64,000 bases of DNA from VXPQ01 sp965116435. GTDB lineage: Bacteria; Bacteroidota; Rhodothermia; Rhodothermales; VXPQ01. The notes beneath the pieces are model-generated. The model was not told where the DNA came from. It did no database searches and was given only the letters and a program-made list of their open reading frames with translations. The translations under genes were made by a program, and so were the position numbers. Positions 18,371-27,655 of this stretch are shown one piece after another. The first letter of the stretch is position 1. Each line of letters opens with the position of its first letter. Where the stretch lies: contig OZ220686.1 of the NCBI GenBank assembly GCA_965116435.1, positions 2,356,001-2,420,000 of the forward strand, read 5' to 3'.

Positions 18371-18751
18371 ACGGGTCGCCCCGATTCTTCAGGGCGCCGT
18401 CCGGCCAAGGGGTGTTTTTCTTTGGAATGGATGGGAAAACACAGTCCCGGATATGATCTATGCGTTTTTTGCATAGAAATGCCCAGTTCTATTCGTTTTT
18501 TGCATAATGAAGAGGTTTTCTGTGTGAACAGACGAGCGGCACGGAAGCACTCTATGCAATTTATGCATAGAAAAGGCGACTTCTATTCATTTTTTGCATA
18601 ATGCCTCTTGAGTGGGGGCGCAAGTGGAGCGGCCAAAGCGCATGGCGAACCCGAAACGGGAGGGTGTCCTGTAAACCGTGTAAGCGCCGTTAAGGGTCAG
18701 TGGGCAAGGAACGTGGCAAAGCACCGGGCGGGTGCTCTGTCCCCGGCACCC
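18371..18751. other. Intergenic region carrying the left repeat block
   Basis: The 381 bases between the CRTAC1 gene and the end of the LRR gene hold the 147-base left repeat block (18457-18603). Apart from a G-rich stretch and short imperfect inverted repeats near 18721-18750, nothing else is recognised. No gene is supported here. Confidence 0.6.
18457..18603. repeat. Left 147-base repeat block flanking the LRR gene
   Basis: The block holds four related motifs in two pairs. The palindromes are TCTATGC-N8-GCATAGA at 18457-18478 and TCTATGCAATTTATGCATAGA at 18551-18571. Each is followed after about 9 bases by a half-conserved TTCTATTC(G/A)TTTTTTGCATAATG, at 18487-18509 and 18581-18603. The two pairs start 94 bases apart. 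A block of identical length and order lies at 22413-22559 in the same orientation. The motifs are conserved while the spacers are not, apart from a shared CACGGAAGC before the second palindrome. That pattern points to a selected site rather than a plain duplication. Confidence 0.85.
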
Positions 18752-21700
18752 CTACCGCACCAGCATCATTGCGCGCGTTTCGCGGAAGCGGCCCATCTCT
18801 ACATGGTAGAAGTACGTGCCCGGCGCCAGATCGCCCGCCGAATACGCTACGCGATAGCGGCCTGGAGACACCGTCCGGTCGTACGCCGTCTCCACCCGCC
18901 GCCCCAGCATGTCGTAGACCGTAATGCGCACGTGCGTGGCTTCCGGCGCCTCAAAGGCAATCTCCGTCGCCTCGCTGAACGGGTTCGGATAGTTTGCGTG
19001 CACCGCAAACGTAAGGACATCCTCCTCCCGCTCTGCCGAAGTATATATCTCCTCGGAATAGGCGCGCTCGCTGTAGAGCGTCAATTCGGGGGCTTTTGGA
19101 TTCGTGATCTCGCACCAGTAGTACGTAGGCGGCTCGGACAGGGGTACGGCGAGCGTGTCCGCCGTAGCGCCCGGAATCGCCTCTTCGCCCTGCAAGCCTT
19201 CGCGGCGCCATTGATACTTGTTCGCCGTGCCGCCCACCTCCACGGAGAACGTAACATGGGAAGCCGAGCGCGTGGTGCGCACGGGGACTGTAGCTTGCGG
19301 GGCGTACTTGAAGGATTCTCCGCCGAAATGTTCCTGTTGCTCGACGTCTTCGAAAGTAAGCCGGTTTGAGACGACGCTGACCTGATCCAGCTTGGACATC
19401 CCTGTAAAATCCGGCAGGGATGTGAACCGGTTATAGCTAAGCGAAAGCTCCGAGAGAGATTCCAGGGCAAGGATGTTGTCCGGCACGGCCCCCTCCAGGG
19501 CATTGAACGACAGATTAAGGTGCTCCAATCGGGTAAGGCGGGCCAGCGAGGCAGGAATACTGCCGGTCAGCTTCTTATTATCACTGAGATCAAGTTCTAT
19601 AAGCGAGGTCAGGTTGCCCAATGCCTCCGGGATCGGACCTGTTAGGTTGTTACTGGCCAGTCGCAACCACTTGAGCGTGGCAAGATTGCCCAGTTCCTCC
19701 GGGATACGACCAGTAAGATCATTGCCTTCCAAGTTGATATGTGTAAGCCGGGGCATGTTTCCCAACCAGGCAGGGAGTCGGCCTGTTAGATTGTTCCCCC
19801 ACAAATTAAGCGATTCAAGCGAGGTCAGGTTGCTCAGCGTCTCCGGGATCGGACCCCGCAAATCATTAAGGTATAGTTGGAGGCGCCTCAGCTGGGTCAG
19901 GTTGCCCAACGTCTCCGGGATCGGACCCGACAAACTATTCCAAGATAACGCGAGATTCTCCAACTGGGTCAGGTTGCCCAACGAGGCAGGGATGGTTCCC
20001 CTGAAATTGTTCCCTGCCAAATCCAGGGACGTAAGCGAGGTCAGGTTGCCTAAAGACTCTGGGAGGGAGCCTGATATTTCGTTTAACTCAAGGTCAAGAC
20101 TCTCAATCTTAGCGAGCGATCCCACCTCCTCGGGAAGAAATCCCGTGAGGTTGTTGAGTTCAGGATACAGCCATCTCACGCGTCCCTCTCCGTTTAAGGA
20201 AACGCCATACCAACTTTCCAAAGGCCCCTTGAGCCAGTCGCGGTCGTTCTCCCAGTTCGGACCGCCTGTCGCATGATAAAACGCCACCAGGGCCAGCGAG
20301 TCCTGCTCATGCGCCACCACGATATGCTCCGGCGCGCTCGACGACGCTTGCTTGCTGTAGAGCGTCAACGGCACGCGCGGGTTCGTGATTATACAGTGAT
20401 ACACGGCCCACGGCTCCGACAGTGGCACCCGCAGCGTATCGCTTGTCTCTCCCTCAATGGGCACACTGGCGAAAAGACTCATGCCATTGCCCTTGTACCA
20501 TTGGTACTCGTTCGCCTCGCCGCCCACATCCACCGAGAACATAACCTCAGACGCCGAGCGCATTACGCGGAGAGGCACAGAACGCTGGGGCGCATAGGTA
20601 AAGTCGCTTAGGCGCAAGGAAGTCTGTTCTGCCTCGCTTTCCGAAAATCGCTCCGCGCGCTCTGCAAGGCGCCGGTAGATGCGGGGCAGCATCCGCAAAT
20701 GGTCTGCCGGGATCATGTCGCCCTTGCCCTCTCTTTCCAAGGCGTCCAGAACGTCTATGTACTGCCTGAGCGCTTCCAGATCGGGGCGTCGCCATGCGGT
20801 GATCCTGACCGCTCCGTGCGGACCGTCCGGTTCCACAACGAACCCTGTGCGCTCGAAAAGCGCAGTGAGCCGCTCCCGGTCCGACTTGAAGACAATCACG
20901 GCATCGTCGCACTCCTCTAAATCCTCAAAATCCTCGAACGTGAGCCGGTTAAACGTAATGTTAACCCAGCTAAGTTTGCGCAGACCGCATAGGTCGCCCA
21001 GCGCATCAAGATTATTCTGATTAAGATAAAGATCCGTTAGCGCCTTTGCTTTGACAATATTTCCGGGCAACGCGCCTTCCAGATCGTTGTGCGAAAGATA
21101 TAGACGATAAAGCATTGGCAGATTGCCCAGATCCGGGGGGATCGCGCCTCGTAACCGCGTACCGCCCAAAGAAAGCCTCCATAGATTGTTGAGTTCCATG
21201 ATCCACTCTGGAAAATCGTAGGGCGCAAGCGGATTGTCATATAAAGACAGCTCCCACAGGTTCGAAAGATTGCCAAGCTCCAGAGGTATAACACCCGTTA
21301 AGTCATTGCCACCCAATACCAGTCTTTCCAGGTTCGCAAGGGCACCGAGCGAAGGTGGTATGGAACCCGTTAGGGCATTGCCACCCAAGTATAGGTATTG
21401 CAAGCGGGAAAGATTTCCCAGGGCTTCGGGAATAGGTCCTGTTAATGCGTTAAACTGAAGGTCCAATTTTTCCAGTTCAGTGAGATTGCCTAACCCCGGG
21501 GGTATAGGGCCTGTCAGCCTATTGAAATCAAGCGAGAGATGCTTCAATTTCGTAAGGCGCTCCAACGAGGCGGGAATCGACCCGTCAAGATCGTTGAGCC
21601 TCAAGTTGAGGTATTCCAGTTCGGCGAGATTACCCAAGTCAGGAGGTATTGAACCACCAAGATCATTGTCAGACAATCTGAGTTCTTTCAACGCCGTCAA

Positions 21701-22042
21701 ACGACCCAACTGCGAAGAAATATGGCCGGTAAGATTATTATTGTAGCCCAAAGCAAGACTCACAACCCTTCCCTCTTCGTTGAGACCAACGCCATACCAA
21801 TCCCTGACCGGCTCTTCGAGCCACCCCGTTCGATCATCCCAGTCCGCACCGCCCGCCGCATGATAGAACGCCACCAGAGCCAGCGAGTCCTGCGGATGCG
21901 CCGATTGCGCCTGGACAGGATTTGCCCACAAGGCCAGAATCGTAGCCAAAAACGCCCCCGCCAAGCCTGAAAATCCCGCCAAGCCCCAAAACGCCCGGAA
22001 TAGAGATGCACCCTCGCGCAGAGACCTGCGCGTATGCATCAT
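18752..22042 (-). CDS. Plant-type leucine-rich repeat surface protein with T9SS sorting tail
   Basis: From ATG 22042 or 22039 the product has a long basic leader and hydrophobic segment (AGFSGLAGAFLATILALWA) ending NPVQAQ. ATG 22072 and a TTG at 22123 are also possible starts. It has two copies of one module: an opening DSLALVAFYHATGG...W cap, about ten 24-residue LRRs of the plant type (LxxNxLxGxIPxxLGNL), then an Ig-like/PKD-like domain (YAPQxxVPxR, EYQWYKGNG / KYQWRREGL). A type IX sorting domain (NYPNPFSEATEI, VYDMLGRRV, APGTYFYHVEMG) closes it. It is likely secreted and surface-bound, binding a protein or glycan partner. The gene is framed by two 147-base repeat blocks. Confidence 0.85.
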   Translation of the reverse strand: MMHTRRSLREGASLFRAFWGLAGFSGLAGAFLATILALWANPVQAQSAHPQDSLALVAFYHAAGGADWDDRTGWLEEPVRDWYGVGLNEEGRVVSLALGYNNNLTGHISSQLGRLTALKELRLSDNDLGGSIPPDLGNLAELEYLNLRLNDLDGSIPASLERLTKLKHLSLDFNRLTGPIPPGLGNLTELEKLDLQFNALTGPIPEALGNLSRLQYLYLGGNALTGSIPPSLGALANLERLVLGGNDLTGVIPLELGNLSNLWELSLYDNPLAPYDFPEWIMELNNLWRLSLGGTRLRGAIPPDLGNLPMLYRLYLSHNDLEGALPGNIVKAKALTDLYLNQNNLDALGDLCGLRKLSWVNITFNRLTFEDFEDLEECDDAVIVFKSDRERLTALFERTGFVVEPDGPHGAVRITAWRRPDLEALRQYIDVLDALEREGKGDMIPADHLRMLPRIYRRLAERAERFSESEAEQTSLRLSDFTYAPQRSVPLRVMRSASEVMFSVDVGGEANEYQWYKGNGMSLFASVPIEGETSDTLRVPLSEPWAVYHCIITNPRVPLTLYSKQASSSAPEHIVVAHEQDSLALVAFYHATGGPNWENDRDWLKGPLESWYGVSLNGEGRVRWLYPELNNLTGFLPEEVGSLAKIESLDLELNEISGSLPESLGNLTSLTSLDLAGNNFRGTIPASLGNLTQLENLALSWNSLSGPIPETLGNLTQLRRLQLYLNDLRGPIPETLSNLTSLESLNLWGNNLTGRLPAWLGNMPRLTHINLEGNDLTGRIPEELGNLATLKWLRLASNNLTGPIPEALGNLTSLIELDLSDNKKLTGSIPASLARLTRLEHLNLSFNALEGAVPDNILALESLSELSLSYNRFTSLPDFTGMSKLDQVSVVSNRLTFEDVEQQEHFGGESFKYAPQATVPVRTTRSASHVTFSVEVGGTANKYQWRREGLQGEEAIPGATADTLAVPLSEPPTYYWCEITNPKAPELTLYSERAYSEEIYTSAEREEDVLTFAVHANYPNPFSEATEIAFEAPEATHVRITVYDMLGRRVETAYDRTVSPGRYRVAYSAGDLAPGTYFYHVEMGRFRETRAMMLVR

Positions 22043-22119
22043 ATGCGAATGAAGTATCGACGAACAAGCCATATGCGTATGCGATAAGGCCAGCGAATGA
22101 TATTTGGAAACCTTGCCGC

Positions 22120-22332
22120 TCAACGATCAGCGAGCGGCCACACGGCCCGCAGGGTAAGGTTCTTGCTTTCTCTGTTGAACGACACATCCAGCGTCCGCGG
22201 CGCCGCAGCTGCCTTGCCAGCGGGAAGCGACGCCTTCGCGCCCACATCCAGACGATTGCCGCCGAGAGCATCCCGCGTCCAGCGCCCGAACGGAGTGAGG
22301 CGGTCGCGATTGCCTGAACAGCGTTTAGGGCT
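22120..22332 (-). pseudogene. Orphan C-terminal coding remnant upstream of the LRR gene
   Basis: An open frame of 70 codons without a start codon near its beginning runs from 22332 to a TGA at 22122-22120. It reads like the end of a real protein: LTPFGRWTRDALGGNRLDVG, then KASLPAG and LDVSFNRESKNLTLRAVWPL. The alternating polar/hydrophobic pattern resembles closing strands of a beta-barrel or beta-sandwich, but I cannot name the family. It stops where the LRR open frame begins, so it is probably a decayed gene tail left by an insertion or exchange. The region between 22043 and 22590 otherwise holds only the right repeat block. Confidence 0.5.
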
Positions 22333-22412
22333 TTAAGGTACAGGATGGCGCCCTTGTTCCGATCCCGCCATCTCGAACCACCTCCCTGGACAAAAACAAC
22401 ATCGGAATGTAC

Positions 22413-22559
22413 TCTATGCGTTTTTTGCATAGAACCACCGACTTCTATGCATTTTTTGCATAATGACAGGCGCACCCATGTGTCGTGGAGCGTGACACGG
22501 AAGCCTTCTATGCAATTTTTGCATAGAAAACCCCACTTCTATTCATTTTCCGCATAATA
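22413..22559. repeat. Right 147-base repeat block flanking the LRR gene
   Basis: This is the same order and length as 18457-18603: TCTATGC-N8-GCATAGA, then TTCTATGCATTTTTTGCATAATG, a diverged spacer with CACGGAAGC, a second palindrome TCTATGCAATTTTTGCATAGA and TTCTATTCATTTTCCGCATAAT. The two blocks are direct repeats 3956 bases apart and enclose the LRR gene and the orphan coding tail. This is what one expects of a cassette bounded by recombination or regulatory sites. Confidence 0.85.
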
Positions 22560-22590
22560 CCCCCGAACTCGGTCCCAATCGGCCCCGCCC

Positions 22591-24255
22591 TCACCGGCGC
22601 CGGTCGTTGCGTTCCTGGCCTGCGCGAGTGGGGAAGCGTCCTGTTTTGGGTGCGGCGTCTTCGCCGTCTATGCCCCCGAGGGTATAAATGGGCATTTCAA
22701 GCACTTCCAGTTCTTCGCCCGGCACGGCGAAGTGGACCGGCGTTCCAGACGTCAGGTCGCCCCAGCCGCGCTTGTCGAAGTACGCTCGGCCCGCCGCGGC
22801 CAGATAGCACTCTATATTTTTCTCGTGTTTGAGTTTGGCCCATAAACTGGCGTCGTCCGCCGGGCTCTGCGCATCGTCGGGACTGCCGACGGGGTCCGAG
22901 GCGGAAGCGGGGTTCATTTGCCCTCGCTCCACGCGCGTTTTATTGATGAGATCGGCTACGCGGGCGGCGCTTCCGCCGGTTCGCAACAATCCTTCCGCAA
23001 TCAGCATGTCCAGTTCCGTGACCTTGAATTGCACCATAGGGCCGTTGTTGCCCGTGTCCAGGTAAGCCCGGTAGCGCTTGTGGGTATGCGACGAAAAGTG
23101 GTATGTGCCCCGGTTGGGCGGAAAAGGTCCCGTAACGCCCCAGTATTCGAAGTCTGTTCCGCTGTTGCGCGGGTAGGTCAGCACGGTCCCGGCAACATGC
23201 GCGCCTGCCCGGTCCCGCTGTTCGCCCGCCACAATGGTTTCCATCCCGTTTTGCGGCCCCACGATGCGCCGGTCCGTCGTATGAATGTCGAACACGTTGC
23301 GTTCTGCAACCGGCGTATCCAGCCATTGCTGAAAGCCTCCCGAGGCGTCTGCCGGGCCGATCGTGTGATAATCCGCGCGCGACCAGGAGCGCCCCTCTTG
23401 TCCCCACGCCTTCGACGGATCCCATTCGAGCGCGCCAGAGTCGTTTCCTATGGGCGCCCAGTCCTCCGTAATCCCCTGTTCCGCATGACGGATTATCGCT
23501 TCCCAGTCGGCGCTTGCCCGTTCGGTCGGCCAGCGTCCGACCGAGGCGATGAACCGCGCCATGAAGGAATGCGCGAGGCGGGCCAGGTCCTCGTTCGTCA
23601 CCGTAAGTCCGAATATCCAGTCGTCTGCGGCGGGAATCGTGAATTCGTTGGCCTGCGCAATCTCGATCGACGCTTCCAGTTTTTGCAACGCAAAAGCCAT
23701 AACCTCCGGGTAGGGTTTCAGCGCCAGCGCGGTCAAATCCGCATGTTCGTCCACCGTAAAGCCCTGATCGTAGCGTAGCGCAACGTAGCCATGGGACAGC
23801 CCCTGAATAAACAGGGCGAACGCCTTGAGCTTGGCGACGTCTTCGAAGGCCGATTCGTCCGCGTTGATGATGGCCAGTGCATCCGACGTGTTCGAAATAG
23901 CCAGATAGTTATTGTCCCACGGCGCTTTCATGGCGGCGGCGTAGGCGAATGTCGGACTGTTGTCGAACGCGACGCGGGGTTCCGACGAGAGGTACCGTCC
24001 GGCGAAATTACCCCACGAATAAGAAAGTTCGTCTGCAATGGCCGTGAGGGGCATTTGTCCGTTCGCCCCTATGTTGGCCCTCCAGAAATCGGCGAAGGAA
24101 CTGCCGACGAGATTGACCACATCGTCGGGATCGGCCAGCACCTGACTGTTGTCGGGGCTGTTGTCGTTCTCGACCATCAGGTCTGCGCACCCCATCCATG
24201 CGGAGGCCAGCACGGAGATCAGCACAGGGATGCGCAGGCTGCGAAACAGGTTCAT
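22591..24255 (-). CDS. SusD/RagB-family nutrient-binding outer-membrane lipoprotein
   Basis: From ATG 24255 the product is 554 residues with a lipoprotein signal MNLFRSLRIPVLISVLASAW ending MGC; an ATG six codons upstream (24273) is also possible and abuts the susC stop with no gap. It has the helical TPR-like body of SusD proteins, with FAYAAAMKAPWDNNYLAISN near the front and a C-terminal VRVERGQ-like stretch (INKTRVERGQMNP) before LKHEKNIECYLAAAGRAYFD. It caps the adjacent SusC channel and captures a nutrient, usually a glycan or peptide. No glycosidase gene is nearby to indicate the substrate. Confidence 0.88.
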   Translation of the reverse strand: MNLFRSLRIPVLISVLASAWMGCADLMVENDNSPDNSQVLADPDDVVNLVGSSFADFWRANIGANGQMPLTAIADELSYSWGNFAGRYLSSEPRVAFDNSPTFAYAAAMKAPWDNNYLAISNTSDALAIINADESAFEDVAKLKAFALFIQGLSHGYVALRYDQGFTVDEHADLTALALKPYPEVMAFALQKLEASIEIAQANEFTIPAADDWIFGLTVTNEDLARLAHSFMARFIASVGRWPTERASADWEAIIRHAEQGITEDWAPIGNDSGALEWDPSKAWGQEGRSWSRADYHTIGPADASGGFQQWLDTPVAERNVFDIHTTDRRIVGPQNGMETIVAGEQRDRAGAHVAGTVLTYPRNSGTDFEYWGVTGPFPPNRGTYHFSSHTHKRYRAYLDTGNNGPMVQFKVTELDMLIAEGLLRTGGSAARVADLINKTRVERGQMNPASASDPVGSPDDAQSPADDASLWAKLKHEKNIECYLAAAGRAYFDKRGWGDLTSGTPVHFAVPGEELEVLEMPIYTLGGIDGEDAAPKTGRFPTRAGQERNDRRR

Positions 24256-24273
24256 GTCGTACTTGGGAGCCAT

Positions 24274-27200
24274 TCAAAAATCGACGATGATTCTGCCGGT
24301 GACGGTTCGGAAGTTCGGATAACGGAACTGATCCACGCGGAAGAGCGAGGCGTCCCCGCCGACCGTGGAGTTTGTGCTCGTTCGACCGGTTTCGGGGTCG
24401 AAGCCCGAGTATTTCGTAAACGTGAAGAGATTGCGTCCGGTGACGCCGAGGCGCACGCGATGCAGTCCAAGCGCATTCCCGAACATGCGCGCCAGGCGCT
24501 GCTTTTCGAGGGCGTATTCCAGCGTGAATTCCCGCAATTTTACGTAGTCGCCCGCCTCGACGAAGTGGTTGTTCGCGCCGTTTATATGATAGAGCGTTTG
24601 CATGTAGTTGGCAGTCTTCTTGTGCGCGTCGGATTTGCCCGCCTGGTCCTGGTCCCGATGCCGATTGTCCCGGTGCGCCCATTGGGCCGTGGCGTTGTAT
24701 ATGTCGCCGCCGATTTGCGCATTCCAGAGCATGTACGCGGTGAGGCCGCGCCAGCGGACGGTAGCGTGCAGCCCGAGATTATAGTCTGGCAGCGTATTGC
24801 CGATGCGGGCGAAGGCGGTGCAGTCCTCGTTTTCGAACAGAATGGGCGTGCCCCATGCGTAGGTTTTCCGGCCGCAGGGTGTCGTCATGGTTTCGCTCGC
24901 GGTTCCCCAGAGGTTTTTGGCGATGCCGTCCATCCAGGTATTTCCCGACCCCACCCATACTACGTAGCCGTCGTCGTTGACCTGGAACTGATCTTGCGCC
25001 ACGCCCGAGGGCAGTTCGTCCGGATCGGTCAAGAATTTGTCGCCGTACATGGCCCCGAATATTTCGCCTTCGCGGATGTAGAAGGCATTCATGGGACCGC
25101 CCCGGAACGCCGGCGGCTCGAACTCGGCGATGTGCTGGCGCGTGCGATCGAAGACCATGCCTATATCCAGACTGACGGAAGCATTGCGGAAGAGCGACAT
25201 GCGCAGGGAGGCTTCTGTCGTACTGGATTCGAGCGCGCCGGCGTTTCGCCATTGCCCCGAATAGCCCCGGGAGGCAGACAGCGGCACCAGCAGCAACTGA
25301 TCTTCTACTCTGGAACGCGCATAGACCAGCTCCAGAAAGGCCCGGTTCCACACGGAAAATTCCATGCCTGCTTCGGTTTCTTTTTGCAATTCCGGTTTTA
25401 GCAGGCTATTGCCGAGCGTCGATTTCGTCAACTGCCCGTTGGAGAGCGAAAACGTTTCGTACTGACACTGAAAACAGGGTCGCGCGCCCGCCGTGCCGTA
25501 CGAGGCGCGGAGTTTGAATTCGGGAAGCGCCTTCCCGGCGGGCCACCAGGATTCTTCCGACAGGCGGTACGCTCCGCTCACGCGAAAATAGGTTTGCCAC
25601 CGTTCCTCCGCGCCGAAAAGAGAACTTCCGTCGCGGCGGACGAGGGCGTCCACGATGTAGCGGTCGGCGTAGTCGGCGCCGGCTATGGCGTAAACCCCCT
25701 GGGAACGAATGGTCGAGCTGCTGGAGCCGATGTTTTTATCGTCGGTGTTCACATTGGAAAGGTCCGAAATGCCCGTGGCCGCCAATCCCCGGGCGCTGAT
25801 GAATTCTCCCTGATTGCTGAACGCCTCTGTCGCCCAGCGAAACTGGGTCCGGGCGACCATGCGGTCGAATTGTTTTCGGAAAGACCCCGTGACGTCCGTG
25901 TTCAGGGCCGACGTCACGCCGTTGCTTCGGTTGATTTCTCCCGATTCCTTGCTGTTGGTCCCGATTTGCTGGTATCCCTTGTCGTAAAACTCAAGGCCTT
26001 CGCGGTCCGAGCGGTCGAAACTGACATTCGTTTCGAGGTCGAACCAGGGGGCGGGTTCCCAGCGGTTTCGCAGATTGCCGTATACGCGGGCGCGTTTCTG
26101 AAATTGCTCGATATTCTCGATCACGTAGAGCGGGTTGTCTTCCAGCGACAAGGGGTCTGCGCGCACCTTGAGTTCGCCGTTTTCGTCCCGTTCCGCAAGG
26201 CTCACGGCGGGGCTCGTAAACATAATCCCGAAAAAAGGATTGATATCTACATTGTTCGGCGCATCGCGGGTAGACGTCGAATAAAAACTTGAAAGCGACG
26301 TAGACAACGTGTTTTTCGTGCGATGGTCCAGATTAAACCGAATGCTTCTTCGCTCGTATCCTTTTTGTCCGACCAGGACGCCTTCTTCCCGAAAATTCGT
26401 GAAGGAAAGTAAAAAATTGGCCGCGTCTCCGTTGCGGCGTATGGCGATGGAATTGGTCCAGGTATTGCCGGGATCGAAAAATTCCTCAAAGGCATTGTAT
26501 GTTTCTCCGGGATACGGGTTGTCGAAAAAAGACACCTCCGTATTATTTCCGTCGATGACGGCTGCAGAGCCATAGGGAATATCCTGTCCGTTGGCGTTCA
26601 CGAAGGAAGTCCCGTCGGCGTTCATCTGGAAATTGTGCGAATAATTGGGCGTGAATGTTCGGGTTCCGAAATTAATCCCCATCTCGTTCCGGATCGTTAT
26701 GCGCGTCTCGCGGATAGGGAGCTGGGCGCCTCGGCGGGTTGCAATGCGGACGACGCCGTTCTGCGCGCGGGACCCGTACAGCGACGAGGCGGCTGCGCCC
26801 TTGACGATCTCGATGCTTTCAATATCCAGCGCATCGATGTCCACCTCGCTGGCGCCAAGCACTACGCCATCGACGATGTAGAGCGGCTGGGCGCTTCCCG
26901 TAATGCTGGTGGACCCGCGCAAGCGCACGGAAATGCCGTCGCCCGGCTGCCCGCTCTGGGCCACCACATTCACGCCCGCCACCTTGCCGTGCAAGCCGTG
27001 CAACGGGCTGCGCGCCGGCGCCAGGGCCACCAGGTCCTTATCGACCTGATCTACCGTGAAGGCGAGCTTCTTCTTCGGCGTGGCCTCGGCGACGCCGGTC
27101 ACCACCACTTCGTCCAGATTGAAAAGGTCTGCGACCAGCACGAAATCGACCGTCGTTTCCGGGGCCGTAACGGTGATTTGCCGGGTCTGGGGCGAATAGC

Positions 27201-27465
27201 CGATATAGTGCACGCGAAGATCGACCGCCTGTCCCGCATACTCCAAAGGCGCTTCGAACGCATAGCGGCCTTCGAGGTCGGTCGACGCGCCCAGCCGCCA
27301 ATCGGCGACGAATACATTGGCCCCGATAAGCACGTCTCCTGCTTCGTCCGTTACGACGCCGGACAGGGTTACCTGTTGCGCGCTCGCCGCGATCGGCAGC
27401 GCCGCAAACAAGACCAGGAACGCCATGCGAAATGTTTTCCGGACCTTTTCCGCGTATCCGTCCAT
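24274..27465 (-). CDS. SusC/RagA-family TonB-dependent outer-membrane transporter
   Basis: The 1063-residue protein has a signal peptide (FRMAFLVLFAALPIAASAQQ), then a carboxypeptidase-D-like/CarbopepD_reg_2 domain (LSGVVTDEAGDVLIGANVFV). The TonB box region is NLDEVVVTGVAEA, and the plug includes VAGVNVVAQSGQPGDGISVR, QPLYIVDGVVLG and the IEIVKGAAASSLYGSRAQNG signature. A long beta-barrel follows, ending in FRTVTGRIIVDF with a C-terminal Phe. With the SusD partner directly downstream it imports an oligomeric nutrient using TonB energy. The upstream region (27466-27655) carries two partial dispersed repeats. Confidence 0.93.
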   Translation of the reverse strand: MDGYAEKVRKTFRMAFLVLFAALPIAASAQQVTLSGVVTDEAGDVLIGANVFVADWRLGASTDLEGRYAFEAPLEYAGQAVDLRVHYIGYSPQTRQITVTAPETTVDFVLVADLFNLDEVVVTGVAEATPKKKLAFTVDQVDKDLVALAPARSPLHGLHGKVAGVNVVAQSGQPGDGISVRLRGSTSITGSAQPLYIVDGVVLGASEVDIDALDIESIEIVKGAAASSLYGSRAQNGVVRIATRRGAQLPIRETRITIRNEMGINFGTRTFTPNYSHNFQMNADGTSFVNANGQDIPYGSAAVIDGNNTEVSFFDNPYPGETYNAFEEFFDPGNTWTNSIAIRRNGDAANFLLSFTNFREEGVLVGQKGYERRSIRFNLDHRTKNTLSTSLSSFYSTSTRDAPNNVDINPFFGIMFTSPAVSLAERDENGELKVRADPLSLEDNPLYVIENIEQFQKRARVYGNLRNRWEPAPWFDLETNVSFDRSDREGLEFYDKGYQQIGTNSKESGEINRSNGVTSALNTDVTGSFRKQFDRMVARTQFRWATEAFSNQGEFISARGLAATGISDLSNVNTDDKNIGSSSSTIRSQGVYAIAGADYADRYIVDALVRRDGSSLFGAEERWQTYFRVSGAYRLSEESWWPAGKALPEFKLRASYGTAGARPCFQCQYETFSLSNGQLTKSTLGNSLLKPELQKETEAGMEFSVWNRAFLELVYARSRVEDQLLLVPLSASRGYSGQWRNAGALESSTTEASLRMSLFRNASVSLDIGMVFDRTRQHIAEFEPPAFRGGPMNAFYIREGEIFGAMYGDKFLTDPDELPSGVAQDQFQVNDDGYVVWVGSGNTWMDGIAKNLWGTASETMTTPCGRKTYAWGTPILFENEDCTAFARIGNTLPDYNLGLHATVRWRGLTAYMLWNAQIGGDIYNATAQWAHRDNRHRDQDQAGKSDAHKKTANYMQTLYHINGANNHFVEAGDYVKLREFTLEYALEKQRLARMFGNALGLHRVRLGVTGRNLFTFTKYSGFDPETGRTSTNSTVGGDASLFRVDQFRYPNFRTVTGRIIVDF

Positions 27466-27526
27466 GGATATAACTGATTTCGGGGGAGCGCCGGCCGCGT
27501 CCTGCGTATGCGCCGGTCTGGCTTAC

Positions 27527-27620
27527 GGATGCACTGATCGTAACAGTATACACACCGGCAAAGAAAGTTGTCAAGTTTTACGGCCCGTCTTATTATGGAT
27601 GCACTGATTATGTTTTGATG
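27527..27620 (+). repeat. Two partial copies of the dispersed repeat
   Basis: GGATGCACTGATCG at 27527-27540 and GGATGCACTGATTATG at 27597-27612 repeat the head of the dispersed hairpin element 70 bases apart, in direct orientation. They lie in the gap between the divergent susC and histidine kinase genes. The second ends 44 bases before the kinase start, so promoters of one or both genes must lie among them. Confidence 0.5.
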
Positions 27621-27655
27621 ATGTTTTCGCCGCGCCCCGTCAGACCAGGCTCGCC

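Noticed and set aside
18457..22559. CRISPR array or integron attC sites as explanations of the 147-base repeat blocks
   Set aside because: There are only four irregularly spaced motifs per block, no regular unique spacers and no cas genes; the motifs lack attC R/L boxes and no integrase lies nearby.
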